Of a stretch of DNA of 64,000 nt, positions 52,168 through 61,110 are shown one piece after another. The stretch is from the NCBI RefSeq assembly GCF_016756615.1, contig NZ_AP023262.1, forward strand, positions 6,635,501 to 6,699,500. Direction: 5' to 3'. This stretch comes from Mesorhizobium sp. L-8-3 (GTDB lineage: Bacteria; Pseudomonadota; Alphaproteobacteria; Rhizobiales; Rhizobiaceae). Every line of letters starts with the position of its first letter. The first letter of the stretch is position 1. Both the position numbers and the translations under genes were made by a program. Under the pieces are notes generated by a model that worked only from the letters and a program-made list of their open reading frames with translations, ran no database searches and had not been told where the DNA came from.

Positions 52168-54036
52168 TCAGGCTTCAACCATGTCGATCGGATCGATCCC
52201 CGCCATCGCCTTTTTCAGGCGAGGCCGCGCCGCGTCGGAGGAGAGGAAGGCAGGTTCAAGCCGGGGCGGCCGCAGCAGGCCGCGTGCGCGGAGTTCCTCG
52301 ATCGCGCCGAAATGTGCAGCCGAGATCTTGCCGATCCAGAACGGCGTGAGGCTGCCGCCGTTCTTCAAATGATCCAGCACCTGCAGCACGCCGCGCAGAT
52401 AGATCGCGTCCTTTGCAAGACCGCCGCCCCGGAAGACACGCAAGACGATGTTGAAGTCAATATGCTCCTCGAGACCATGATCTTCATGAAGGATCCGGAA
52501 GACCTCCTCGAAGGTTGCGCCGCCAAGCATCGCCTGGCATGCGACGACCCTGGCCGCAAGCAGCCTCAGCCGCGCGGCGGTCATGCCGCCGACCAGATAT
52601 TCCGCCAGCACGGCGAGACCCTCCTGCATGCCTTCATAGCCTGCAAGCCCGCTGCGAAGTATGGAGAGCCCCTGCATATCGCCGTTGAAATAGGTCAACA
52701 GATGCACGCCGATCTCGTGGCTGAGAAGAGCCGTCAGCCGCTCCGGAGCGAGGCTGGTGTCGCGCGAAACGAACAGCCGGTTTCGAGAAACGAGAAGGCC
52801 GGCCGGCAGGTCGGCACGAATTTCCACCGAGGCTTCGAAATCAGGGTAGGCCGCGCGGTATCCGGCGATCATGTCCCGCGCCGCCGCCGCAACGGCTTCG
52901 GCGCCGAGACCTTTCTGCTGGACTGTCGGCGCGGCGCCGACCGTTTTCTCGAGAATATGGCGCGCCCTCGCAGCCAGGGCCGGCTCGACATTTCCATAGA
53001 GCGCGCGCCCGAGTTCGACGAAGCGGGACGTCTCACGCGTCGCAAGCAGCGACAGCTGAAGGTCGAGTTCCTGCTGTTTTTCGGAAAGCAGGCCGCTCAG
53101 GAGCGGATCTTCTAGGTGATCGAGCGAGATGGAATAGAGCTTGCGCTTCTCTGCAGCGATCTCGAATTCGAGCGGCCGGTAATACAATTTCGGCGCTCGC
53201 TCGAAATCGCCTGCCTGGAATTCCTGCCACGCTTGCTCGGCGTTGATCGGCGTAACGGCAAGCAGGAAGTCGAAGGCCGACGCCACCTCGTCGATCGACC
53301 GGTCGGCGCGTGTCACGGCGTCGACGTAGGCACGCCGCCCGAGGGAACGATGGGTTGCCGGGGGCTTGAGCTTCGATGCCTTCAGAAAGGCACTGACGGC
53401 CTGCAGCGCCGTATCGACCATGTTGGCCACGACGCGGTCGCGCAGCGCAGGGTAGATACGCTCGGTACCGGCCACCTTGTAGATCGGCGCGAAGCGAACC
53501 GCGAGCCACGCTACATTGCCGAGATCATCCCAAAGCCGTGCCTCCCCCGACGGAGCGGAGCCGAGGTCGCCCACGCGCGGTGTCCGGTACTTCGCCTCTC
53601 GCTCGGATGCGGCGGTTGCGAAACATTTGAGTGCGGCCTTCTCCGGCGCCGTTTCGCCGCTGCCCAAAGCGATCTCGAAAGGCCTCAGAAAGGGCACGTC
53701 GTCCGTCAGGAACCGGTCTTCGGCCAGTTCGCCGAAATCGATCACGAGAAATGCGCCGCAACGCTCCCGCATCCTTTGCGCCACCAGCCGCACCACCGCG
53801 CGGGCGAGGCCGATATCGGCCGCGATCAAATAGGACGCGCTGGCTGTAGCGATGTGATATGCGGCATTCTGCTGCGATCCCAGATAGACGCAGAGAAAGG
53901 GCAGCGGCCGGTCCAGGTGCAGACGGTGGCCGTCGCAGAAATCGTTGCGGATCGGCTTGCCATCCTTCTGAAGCGCGTCGAGGTCCAATTCGATCGCTGC
54001 CAGGGGAGCACCGGGTTCCACGGGCTTCGGCTTCAT
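52168..54036 (-). CDS. QEGLA-motif zinc peptidase-like protein (DUF1704, MATCAP family)
   Basis: A 622-residue protein. The zinc motif HEIGVH (an HExxxH form) lies at about residue 434, followed by GYEGMQEGLAVLAEYLVGG, the QEGLA motif supplying a further Glu. Databases name such proteins flavohemoglobin-expression-modulating QEGLA motif proteins; the eukaryotic DUF1704 members are tubulin tyrosine carboxypeptidases (MATCAP). The N-terminal 250 residues are less familiar and may bind the substrate. No signal peptide is seen. It overlaps the amidohydrolase gene by 4 bp. Confidence 0.88.
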   Translation of the reverse strand: MKPKPVEPGAPLAAIELDLDALQKDGKPIRNDFCDGHRLHLDRPLPFLCVYLGSQQNAAYHIATASASYLIAADIGLARAVVRLVAQRMRERCGAFLVIDFGELAEDRFLTDDVPFLRPFEIALGSGETAPEKAALKCFATAASEREAKYRTPRVGDLGSAPSGEARLWDDLGNVAWLAVRFAPIYKVAGTERIYPALRDRVVANMVDTALQAVSAFLKASKLKPPATHRSLGRRAYVDAVTRADRSIDEVASAFDFLLAVTPINAEQAWQEFQAGDFERAPKLYYRPLEFEIAAEKRKLYSISLDHLEDPLLSGLLSEKQQELDLQLSLLATRETSRFVELGRALYGNVEPALAARARHILEKTVGAAPTVQQKGLGAEAVAAAARDMIAGYRAAYPDFEASVEIRADLPAGLLVSRNRLFVSRDTSLAPERLTALLSHEIGVHLLTYFNGDMQGLSILRSGLAGYEGMQEGLAVLAEYLVGGMTAARLRLLAARVVACQAMLGGATFEEVFRILHEDHGLEEHIDFNIVLRVFRGGGLAKDAIYLRGVLQVLDHLKNGGSLTPFWIGKISAAHFGAIEELRARGLLRPPRLEPAFLSSDAARPRLKKAMAGIDPIDMVEA

Positions 54037-54872
54037 GCCACGCCCCGCAGAGCCTGCTCGAGGACCGGCACCGTGGAGGCCAGCGCGGCACGCAACTGTC
54101 CGATGGCCCCCCAGTCGGGTACGCCGCTCCATTCGTCCATGAATATCTTCTTGAACTCCACCGCAATCGCGCAGCCGGTCCGGGGAAAGCCGGCATGGAC
54201 GAAACGGGTCTGTTCGCCCCTGCCCTGAAAGGCAACATTCGAGCGCACATCCAGGTTCCTGCCGTCGAGACGGCGACGGCTCAGCGCATCGATGAAAGGG
54301 TCGACGACCGGCGCCCATCGCTTACGGTCCATGGAGAAGGTGCCTATGTTGATGTCGGGCGCCAGGTCCGGAGACGCAGGGTCTGCCTTCGGCCCGTCAC
54401 GGCGGTGATTGTAGCTATGGACATCGACCAGCACGAACCCTCCGTAGCGCCTTTCGATCCCGGCCAGCACATGCTTCAACGCGCCGTAATAAGCATCGTG
54501 GAACGAAAGAGACGCCTTCACCATGTCCTCCGACGGTCGCTGTCGCCAGACTTCCAGGCCCCAGGACTGCTCGGGCGACAGATAGACGGCGTGCTCGCGG
54601 GCGCGATTCAGATCGACCTCGAAGCGCGATCGATGAACGACGATTTGGGTCGGGAAGTCGGCGATAAGATGCTCGGTAAAAGGGTCCTCCTCGCGTCGCC
54701 GGTCAGCGTCCGCAAGGCGCATCAGAGATCGAGTGGCGCGTCCCACGTCGGTGCCGCTATGAATTGCCGTCCCCACAACCGGAGAATCGCCCAGCTCGAT
54801 GATCGTCCAGCCTTCAGGTGATCCTTCCGGATCCGTTTTCACGATTCGCTTGTTCACGATCATCGAATGCAT
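54033..54872 (-). CDS. N-formylglutamate amidohydrolase family protein
   Basis: A 279-residue protein of the HutG/FGase fold. It has AIHSGTD near 36, EHLIADFPTQIVVHRSRFEVDLNRAREHAVY (in parts), VDVHSYNHRR at about 140 and EFKKIFMDEW near the end. The family cleaves an N-formyl or amide bond with zinc. No hut genes are near, so a histidine-degradation role is unlikely. It is the first gene of the operon with the QEGLA peptidase and ATP-grasp ligase. An ATG three codons later is an alternative start. Confidence 0.87.
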   Translation of the reverse strand: MHSMIVNKRIVKTDPEGSPEGWTIIELGDSPVVGTAIHSGTDVGRATRSLMRLADADRRREEDPFTEHLIADFPTQIVVHRSRFEVDLNRAREHAVYLSPEQSWGLEVWRQRPSEDMVKASLSFHDAYYGALKHVLAGIERRYGGFVLVDVHSYNHRRDGPKADPASPDLAPDINIGTFSMDRKRWAPVVDPFIDALSRRRLDGRNLDVRSNVAFQGRGEQTRFVHAGFPRTGCAIAVEFKKIFMDEWSGVPDWGAIGQLRAALASTVPVLEQALRGVA

Positions 54873-54936
54873 GGATGGGCCGGACGGTTCCGGCTCGCGA
54901 GCAAATCTCAACGATCCCAGCGGCTTGTTCCGCCGG

Positions 54937-54958
54937 CCTGGATGCCGGCACATCCAGG
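54937..54958. promoter_or_regulatory. Short palindrome upstream of the amidohydrolase operon
   Basis: CCTGGATG-CCGGCA-CATCCAGG is a perfect 8-bp stem 65 bp ahead of the operon's start. A related CCTGGATGCCGAAACATCC occurs at about 45651-45669, so it may be a small repeat rather than a dedicated operator. Nothing else is seen in 54873-55141. Confidence 0.4.
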
Positions 54959-55141
54959 CGTCGTGGATTCCGGCGCTCCGGGCCGCCCATCGTCGCCGAG
55001 TTCGACCGGGAGAACGGTCGCCCCGATGTCGTGATCGCGGCATGTCCGAGCGAAGATTGCGGAATCAGTGGCTGCCAGTGGCCGGACGGCGGTGGTCGAA
55101 GCGGCCGTTCCTCCACGCGGACGAGATCCGTCCTGGCAGCC

Positions 55142-55576
55142 TCAGGCCATCGTATCCGGTCCCGGGTCGCCGCCGGCCGCGGCGATCGCCAGCCTGCGCA
55201 TGTAGTGGCTCCAGCCCTTCTCATGGCTGGCACGCTCGGCCTCGTCGGGCAGGCCGCTGTGGGTGAGGCGCACCAGGGTGCCGCCGCCCTCCTTTTCGAC
55301 GAGGTCGATCTCGATGAGCGTCGAACCGGGCGGGACGTTCTCGCGTCCTTCCCAGCCGAAGCTGTAGGCGAGGCGATGGACGGGGATGACTTCCGTGAAC
55401 TCGCCGCGGGCGACATTCTTGCCGCCCACATCGACGAGATAGATGCCGCCGGGATGCGGCTCCACGGTCGCCTTGCTGGCGAGCCAGCGCATGATCTTGT
55501 CGGGATCGGTGAGGAAGGCGAAGACCGTCGCCTGCGGGGCAGCGATCTCGATCTCGCTGCGAACCGTCTCGGCCAT
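55142..55576 (-). CDS. SRPBCC/AHSA1-like domain protein
   Basis: A 144-residue START-like protein: MAETVRSEIEIAAPQATVFAFLTDPDKIMRWLASKATVEPHPGG (in parts) and YSFGWEGRENVPPGSTLIEIDL, ending with ERASHEKGWSHYMRRL as in AHSA1 proteins. A GGAGGAG box fixes the start. It is divergent from the cyclase gene across a palindrome. Confidence 0.88.
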   Translation of the reverse strand: MAETVRSEIEIAAPQATVFAFLTDPDKIMRWLASKATVEPHPGGIYLVDVGGKNVARGEFTEVIPVHRLAYSFGWEGRENVPPGSTLIEIDLVEKEGGGTLVRLTHSGLPDEAERASHEKGWSHYMRRLAIAAAGGDPGPDTMA

Positions 55577-55680
55577 GACTGCTCCTCCGGATGGTCGGTA
55601 TGCGATGCTTGCTGCAATGTAGGCCGAATGCGGGCGACGACAAGAAAGCTGCTGCCGCCTCATGACAGGCGCGCGACGCC

Positions 55681-55704
55681 GTTGCATGATCACGATCATG
55701 CAAC
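55681..55704. promoter_or_regulatory. 11-bp perfect inverted repeat over the cyclase start
   Basis: GTTGCATGATC (55681-55691), spacer AC, GATCATGCAAC (55694-55704). The right arm contains the likely ATG of the cyclase gene (55698). The site lies 105 bp ahead of the divergent SRPBCC gene. It looks like a regulator site that would block transcription or translation start. Confidence 0.6.
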
Positions 55705-56777
55705 TGCCCTGCGCCCTCTCCTTTCTCGTCGACGAGGCGATCGACATGCCAGGCGCCGACACTTTTCTCGCGGAGCTCGGCGCGCGGCTCGTCGCCGACG
55801 GCCTGCCGCTTGCCGGCGGCAGCCTCACCCAGGCACCGCCACACCCGATCATCGCACGGCGCAGCTGGCTCTGGCGTGCCGACACAGGGACAGTGATACA
55901 GGCGCTGGGCATCGGCTCAGCCGGGACAACCGGCGCCGACCACGCCAAGGCCGATCGCGACTGGCTGGCGGGGCTCGGCATGGTCGTCATGGAGGAAGAT
56001 GCCGCCGGCCATGCGCATGATCACGCAGCGATCCGCTGGGCGGCGACCCGGCCGCTCGACGCGTCCGAGCTGGAGCTGCTGCGCGCGGTGGCGCGCTTCG
56101 CCGTCGCGCCGCTTGCCGTGATCGCGGGGCGCGCGACACTGGCGGCGCTGCTTGAGACCTATCTCGGCCGGCGCAGCGCGGCCCAGGTGCTGGCCGGCCG
56201 GCTGCGGCGCGAGACCGGCGAGACCATCCGGGCGGCCCTGCTCTACGCCGACCTGCGGGGCTTCACCGCACTGTCGGAAACGGCGAAGCCACAGGAGGTG
56301 ATCGCCGCGCTCGACGCCTGGTTCGACCGCATCGGCGGTGCCGTCCACGCCTTCGGCGGCGAGGTGCTGAAATTCATCGGCGACGGCGTGCTTGCGATCT
56401 TCCCGATCGGAGAGCGCAGCAGCGGCGCGGCATGCGACGCGGCGCTGCGCGCGGTCGCCGCCGCGCGCGCCGGTATGAACCATCTCGACAAGAGCCGCGC
56501 CGAGCAAGGGCTGCCGCCCCTGCCGTTCGGCACGGCACTGCATGTCGGCGAGATGCTGTGGGGCAATATCGGCACCGCCGACCGGCTGGACTTCACGGCG
56601 ATAGGCCCCGCGGTCAATCTCGTCAGCCGGCTGGAGGGCCTCTGCCGACCGCTCGGCCGAACCGTTCTTCTCTCGGGTGCCATCGCGGCGGAAACCACGC
56701 AGCCGCTGGTTCCGCTCGGCGAACACAGGCTGCGCGGCATCGCAGCGCCCTGCGCGGTGTTCGCACTGCGGGAGTGA
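55698..56777 (+). CDS. Adenylate/guanylate cyclase domain protein (third in the window)
   Basis: A 359-residue protein. The N-terminal 160 residues form a sensor-like domain with PHPIIARRSWLWR, seen in soluble rhizobial cyclases. The C-terminal class III cyclase domain has metal Asp in LLYADLRGFTALSE, KFIGDGVLAIF, and Asn/Arg in AIGPAVNLVSRLEGL. There are no membrane spans or TPRs, unlike the other two cyclases here. Starts at 55662 and 55686 are also possible. Confidence 0.88.
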   Translation: MQLPCALSFLVDEAIDMPGADTFLAELGARLVADGLPLAGGSLTQAPPHPIIARRSWLWRADTGTVIQALGIGSAGTTGADHAKADRDWLAGLGMVVMEEDAAGHAHDHAAIRWAATRPLDASELELLRAVARFAVAPLAVIAGRATLAALLETYLGRRSAAQVLAGRLRRETGETIRAALLYADLRGFTALSETAKPQEVIAALDAWFDRIGGAVHAFGGEVLKFIGDGVLAIFPIGERSSGAACDAALRAVAAARAGMNHLDKSRAEQGLPPLPFGTALHVGEMLWGNIGTADRLDFTAIGPAVNLVSRLEGLCRPLGRTVLLSGAIAAETTQPLVPLGEHRLRGIAAPCAVFALRE

Positions 56778-56867
56778 AGTGCCGATCTTGCCGCCCTGGC
56801 TGCGTGCAGGCCGTGATATGCGTGCGGATCGAAGCCTGTCGCCCGTCGATCGCATCGACCGGCGGCA

Positions 56868-57680
56868 TCATGCCGCCTGCGTCCGGCGTGGCGTTTCGTC
56901 GTCGGCCATGAACTGCAGCATGGCGGCAAGCGCGCCGACGACGATCAGAGAAATCCACGCCGTCGAGTAGCTGCCGCTCCATTGATAGGTGAGACCGCCG
57001 AGCCACGCGCCGAGAAAGGCGCCGAGCTGGTGGGTCAGAAACATCACGCCGAACAGCGTTCCGAAATTGGCCGCGCCGAAGCGCGAATTGATGAGGCCGC
57101 TGATGGGAGGCACGACGCTCAGCCAGAGAAACCCCATGGCCGCGGCGAAGACGAGCGCTGTTTCGGCACTGACCGGCAAGGCGAAGAAAAGGGCGACGGA
57201 GGCCGTCCTCAAGAGATAGATCAGCGCCAGCACATTCTTTTTGCCCCAGCGCTGGCAGACGTAGCCCGCAACCAGCGTTCCGACCGCATTGCAGATGCCG
57301 ATGAGCGCGATCGCCTGGGCGCTGACCGACGGCGGCAGGCCGCAGATGCCGATGTATTTCGGCAGGTGGGTCGCGATGAAGATCAACTGGAAGCCGCAGG
57401 CAAAGAAGGAAACGGTCGTGACGACGAAAGCCTGGTCGGCGAGTGCCTCCCTTATGGCGCCGCGCGCGTCGGACTTCTCGCCGGTCGCGCCTTCACCGCC
57501 GTCCGGCGCGCCGGCGCGGAAGACGAAGGCGACCGCTGCCATGCACAAAGCGAGCGCCGCCAGTCCACCGAGCGCCCCCTGCCAGGACCAGAGCTCGATC
57601 ATCGCTTGTGCCGTCGGCGCCAGCACAAAGGTGCCGAGCGAACCGACGGCGGCGCTCAAGAGCCTTGCCAAGATCACCCG
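56868..57680 (-). pseudogene. N-terminally truncated MFS transporter
   Basis: The frame encodes the last eight or so transmembrane helices of a major facilitator protein (from AAVGSLGTFVLAPTAQAMIELWSWQGALGG to FMADDETP). The first about 130 residues, with helices 1-4, are missing. In their place a non-membrane sequence runs back into the LysR gene's 3' end. The break is at about 57665-57690. An intact member would be about 400 residues. A deletion that brought LysR next to the remnant is likely. Confidence 0.75.
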
Positions 57681-57754
57681 TAAAGATGCCGCAGGAGCAC
57701 ATCTGTGTGCGTCCGCAGGCGAGCCCTTCACAGGCGACATGGATGTCGCCGTCT

Positions 57755-58699
57755 TCACACAGTTCCGGACGCAAAGCCGCTGCGCGTCCTTGCTGAAATT
57801 GCTCCGATCCCGCCGACCCGGAACCAATCGATGAATGCCCGCAGTTTCGCGGGCTGCAGGTCGCGGGACGGGAAGTAGATGTGGAGTTGCTGCTGCTCCG
57901 GCTCATAGGCGTCGAGTATGCCCACCAGTTCTCCTGTCCTGAGGGCATCTTCCTCGGTAACCCGAAAACGCTGAGCCAGCCCAAGGCCCGCATGCGAGGC
58001 CAGCGAGAAATGCGCGTTGTCGTCGAGGATGAGCACTCCTGGCGGATCGAGCTGGACGATCTCCTCGCCGCGGCGAAAGATGAGCGGTTCCAGTCTGCCG
58101 CTTCCCGGATAACGGTATCGGATTACGCGGTGACGGCTCAATTCCTCCGGCGTCCGCGGCGTGCCGGCACGCGCCAGATAGTCCGGGCTGGCGAGCATCG
58201 AGCGACGCAGGGGCGGACCGATTGGAACGGAGATCATGTCCAACGCCAACGCGCCCCTGAAGCGGATGCCGGCATCGAATCCCTTGCTCACGATGTCGGT
58301 CAGGCGGTCATCCGTCGACAGTTCCAGGCGGATCGCCGGATAGCGCGTGACGAAATCCGCCAGCGTCGGCAGGACGCAGATTTCCGCCGCCAGTCGCGAC
58401 AGAGTGATCCTGAGATGGCCGGACGGCTCGCCATCCGTCTCCTTCACCGCCTCCACGGCGCCCGAGAGAAGCCCGATCGGCCCCTCGATCGCCTCGAACA
58501 GTTCGCGGCCCCGCTCGGTCAAACGGACGCTGCGGCTCGTGCGATCGAAGAGGCGTATGCCCAGCCGCAGCTCGAGTTGCCGGATCGCCTGGGAAATCGC
58601 CGAGACGGAAATGCCGAGCCGGCCGGACGCGGCAGTAAATCCACCGGCCTCCGCAACGGCGCGGAAGACGGGTAAAGCGCTCAGAACAGTGGATTCCAT
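57755..58699 (-). CDS. LysR family transcriptional regulator
   Basis: A 314-residue protein. The N-terminal winged helix-turn-helix is LPVFRAVAEAGGFTAASGRLGISVSAISQAIRQLE (in parts, about 8-45). The substrate-binding domain covers about 90-290 (FDAGIRFRGALALDMISVPIG). The C-terminal end FRVGGIGAISARTRSGFASGTV (in parts) is longer than usual and may be foreign sequence from the deletion next to the MFS remnant. It is divergent from the serine-hydrolase gene, its likely target. Confidence 0.9.
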   Translation of the reverse strand: MESTVLSALPVFRAVAEAGGFTAASGRLGISVSAISQAIRQLELRLGIRLFDRTSRSVRLTERGRELFEAIEGPIGLLSGAVEAVKETDGEPSGHLRITLSRLAAEICVLPTLADFVTRYPAIRLELSTDDRLTDIVSKGFDAGIRFRGALALDMISVPIGPPLRRSMLASPDYLARAGTPRTPEELSRHRVIRYRYPGSGRLEPLIFRRGEEIVQLDPPGVLILDDNAHFSLASHAGLGLAQRFRVTEEDALRTGELVGILDAYEPEQQQLHIYFPSRDLQPAKLRAFIDWFRVGGIGAISARTRSGFASGTV

Positions 58700-58797
58700 C
58701 ATTAAGAATACCTTCACGATCCTTCCATGAATCTGCCCGTTTTTCCGGATGGTTGTCGAGCCTATTTCTCCTGACGTCACCAATGGAGATCCCAACT

Positions 58798-59976
58798 ATG
58801 TCTCTCACCACAGTTCCTCCGGCCATCTCGCGTGGCACCGAGCCGGAGGGTCGGCCCGCCGGCGCCATGATCGACGCGCTCGACAACGCCATCGACAGCG
58901 CGCTCGCGGATCAACGCATCGTCGGATGCGTGCTGCTCGTCGCGGAACACGGCCGTATCGTCTTCGCACGGGCAGCCGGACTGGCCGACCGCGAGGCCGG
59001 ACGCCCGATGCGCATCGACACGCCCTTCCGCTACGCCTCCGTCACCAAACCATTCACGACCCTGGCCGCGCTGAAGCTGGTGGAGGCGGGGCTCCTCGGC
59101 GCGGACGATCCGGTCGGAAAGTGGCTCCCGGGCTTCGCCCCCCGAACCGCCGACGGCTCGGCTGCAGAGATCAGTGTTGGTCAATTGATGTCCCACACGG
59201 CTGGGCTCGACTACCGCTTCCAGCAGGCGACCGACGGCGCCTATGCAAAAGCCGGCATATCGGACGGGCTCGACGAAGCCGATATTTCACTTGCCGAGAA
59301 CCTCGCCCGCATTGCCTCGGCCCCACTGAGTGGCGCTCCCGGAGGCGGGTGGCGTTATTCGGTCGCGACCGACGTGCTCGGCGCCGTCGTCGAAGCGGCA
59401 ACGGCCAAACCCCTTGCGGAGGCCGTTGTCGATCTCGTCACCCGACCGCTCGGCCTGACCGCGTCTTTCCACGCTTCGCCGGCTGGGCTGGCGACGCCCT
59501 ACCACGACGGAGAAGGCTCGCCCGTGCGGATGGAAGGCGTGACCGACGTTCCGCTGCCGGCCTATCTCGGCTCGGCGGTGCGTTTCGACCCCGGGCGCAT
59601 CGGACGTCATGCCGCGTTCCCTTCCGGTGGAGCCGGCATGGCGGGCACCGCGCAAGACGTGCTCAGTCTTCTGGAAGCCTATCGCGGCGGCTCCTTCCTT
59701 TCGGCCGTCTCCCGCGAGGCGGCCCGACAGGTCCGCGTCGGCGGCGAGGCCATGACGCAGGGACCGGGCTGGGGCTTTTGCTGGACGGGCGCGGTGCTCA
59801 TCGATCCGGAAGCGGCCGCTTCCACCCTGTCGCAGGGAACCGTTTCATGGGGTGGCGTCTACGGGCACTGGTGGTGCGTCGACCATCAGCGCGCACGGGT
59901 CGCCGTGCTGCTCACCAACACCGCCTATGAGGGAATGGTGGGACGCCTCCCGCGGGACATTGCCAATGCGCTCTGA
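58798..59976 (+). CDS. Serine hydrolase, class C beta-lactamase fold
   Basis: A 392-residue protein. The SxxK active site is in YASVTKPFTTLAAL (about Ser 84), the Tyr motif is likely YSVATDVLG (about 184), and GLMSHTAGLDY-like sequence (QLMSHTAGLDYRF) lies between. No signal peptide is clear, so it is probably a cytoplasmic esterase or EstB-like enzyme rather than a periplasmic beta-lactamase. It is divergent from LysR. Confidence 0.9.
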   Translation: MSLTTVPPAISRGTEPEGRPAGAMIDALDNAIDSALADQRIVGCVLLVAEHGRIVFARAAGLADREAGRPMRIDTPFRYASVTKPFTTLAALKLVEAGLLGADDPVGKWLPGFAPRTADGSAAEISVGQLMSHTAGLDYRFQQATDGAYAKAGISDGLDEADISLAENLARIASAPLSGAPGGGWRYSVATDVLGAVVEAATAKPLAEAVVDLVTRPLGLTASFHASPAGLATPYHDGEGSPVRMEGVTDVPLPAYLGSAVRFDPGRIGRHAAFPSGGAGMAGTAQDVLSLLEAYRGGSFLSAVSREAARQVRVGGEAMTQGPGWGFCWTGAVLIDPEAAASTLSQGTVSWGGVYGHWWCVDHQRARVAVLLTNTAYEGMVGRLPRDIANAL

Positions 59977-60051
59977 ATAGCCCGCGGATCAGGCATCGCC
60001 CTTCCAGGCCGGCCCGCCATCCCTATCATCGGGTCGCCGCGACGGACCCGG

Positions 60052-60080
60052 TTGACAAACGCATAACTCATCAGTTATCG
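60052..60080 (+). promoter_or_regulatory. Promoter with operator for the ArsR operon
   Basis: TTGACA (60052-60057) and TTATCG (60075-60080) are spaced by 17 bp. Between and over the -10 lies ATAACT-CATC-AGTTAT (60063-60078), a 6-bp inverted repeat, a fitting site for the ArsR-type repressor encoded 34 bp downstream. Confidence 0.6.
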
Positions 60081-60113
60081 GTCCAATCAATAGCCAACGG
60101 GTTATACGTTTCG

Positions 60114-60437
60114 ATGCCGAGCAATCATGACGTGCTCTTCAAGACACTCGCCGATCCGACGCGGCGCGCCATCTTCGAGCGTCTCTGCCGCGACGGGGAG
60201 CAGACCGTGGCGGCGCTGACGGCCCGGGCCGGGGTCTCGCAGCCGGCCGTGTCGAAGCATCTCGGCGTGCTGAAGCTGGCCGGTCTGGTGCGCGATCGCC
60301 ACGAGGGCCGCCAGACGCATTATTCGCCACAGCCCGGCGCACTCGCGCCGCTGGCCGACTGGACAAGCGAGATGAGCGGCTTCTGGGAGAAGCGGTTCGA
60401 CGACCTCGAAGATTTGCTGCACAGGATGGACCAATGA
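60114..60437 (+). CDS. ArsR family transcriptional regulator
   Basis: A 107-residue winged-helix protein: LFKTLADPTRRAIFERLC and TVAALTARAGVSQPAVSKHLGVLKLAGLV. It lacks a metal-binding cysteine pair, as in the ArsR-SRPBCC group. It overlaps the SRPBCC gene by 4 bp (ATGA) and probably represses its own operon. Confidence 0.93.
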   Translation: MPSNHDVLFKTLADPTRRAIFERLCRDGEQTVAALTARAGVSQPAVSKHLGVLKLAGLVRDRHEGRQTHYSPQPGALAPLADWTSEMSGFWEKRFDDLEDLLHRMDQ

Positions 60438-60841
60438 ACGACCAATCGAACACGCGCTCGATCATCATCGAACGGGAAATCGCGTTTCCGCCTCAGAAGA
60501 TCTGGCGCGCCCTCACCCAGCCGCACCTGATCGGCGAGTGGCTCATGAAGAACGACTTCGAGCCGGTCGTCGGCCATCGGTTCGGTCTCCGCGCGGAGTG
60601 GGGCTCGGTCGAGTGCGAGGTGCTCGAAGTAGAGCCGCACAAGACGCTCTCCTACACGTGGGGCGACCACGATCTCAAAAGTGTGGTCACCTGGACGCTC
60701 ACCGATACGGACAAGGGCACACGGCTGCGCATGGAGCAATCGGGCTTCCGGCAGGATCAGCCACGCTACTACGGCGGCGCCAAGGCCGGCTGGCCGCAGC
60801 TCTTCGACAAGCTGGAAGAGGTGTTGGCGCAGCTGGACTGA
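60434..60841 (+). CDS. SRPBCC/AHSA1-like domain protein
   Basis: A 135-residue START-like protein: IIIEREIAFPPQKIWRALTQPHLIGEWLMKNDFEP (in parts), LSYTWGDHDLKSVVTWTL and GWPQLFDKLEEVLAQLD. It is translationally coupled to the ArsR gene, a widespread pair. The ligand is unknown. Confidence 0.92.
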   Translation: MNDQSNTRSIIIEREIAFPPQKIWRALTQPHLIGEWLMKNDFEPVVGHRFGLRAEWGSVECEVLEVEPHKTLSYTWGDHDLKSVVTWTLTDTDKGTRLRMEQSGFRQDQPRYYGGAKAGWPQLFDKLEEVLAQLD

Positions 60842-60882
60842 CAACCCGCGCCGGAACGCGATCAATTCACAGGAGAGCTTCC

Positions 60883-61110
60883 ATGGACTGGAGCAAGTGG
60901 GTTCGCCAGCTACATCGCTGGCTGTCTGTCATCTTCACGGCGACCGTAATCGCCAACTTCGTCGCGATGGGGTTGGGAGAGCCGCCCGCCTGGGTGGTCT
61001 ATTCGCCCCTGTTGCCGCTTTTCCTGTTGCTGTTCACGGGGCTCTACATGTTCGTGCTGCCCTACGCCGGCAAATGGCGCGGCGCACGATACGGCACCGT
61101 ACAGGAATGA
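60883..61110 (+). CDS. Small two-span membrane protein, 75 residues
   Basis: MDWSKWVRQLHRWLSVIFTATVIANFVAMGL forms the first span and YSPLLPLFLLLFTGLYMFVLPY the second, with short basic ends. AGGAGAG fixes the start. Its stop overlaps the next gene's start. It lies in the ArsR operon; function not known. Confidence 0.8.
   Translation: MDWSKWVRQLHRWLSVIFTATVIANFVAMGLGEPPAWVVYSPLLPLFLLLFTGLYMFVLPYAGKWRGARYGTVQE

Noticed and set aside
54033..54872. hutG of histidine degradation
   Set aside because: The fold fits, but no hut genes are nearby and the operon partners point to another role, so no symbol was given.
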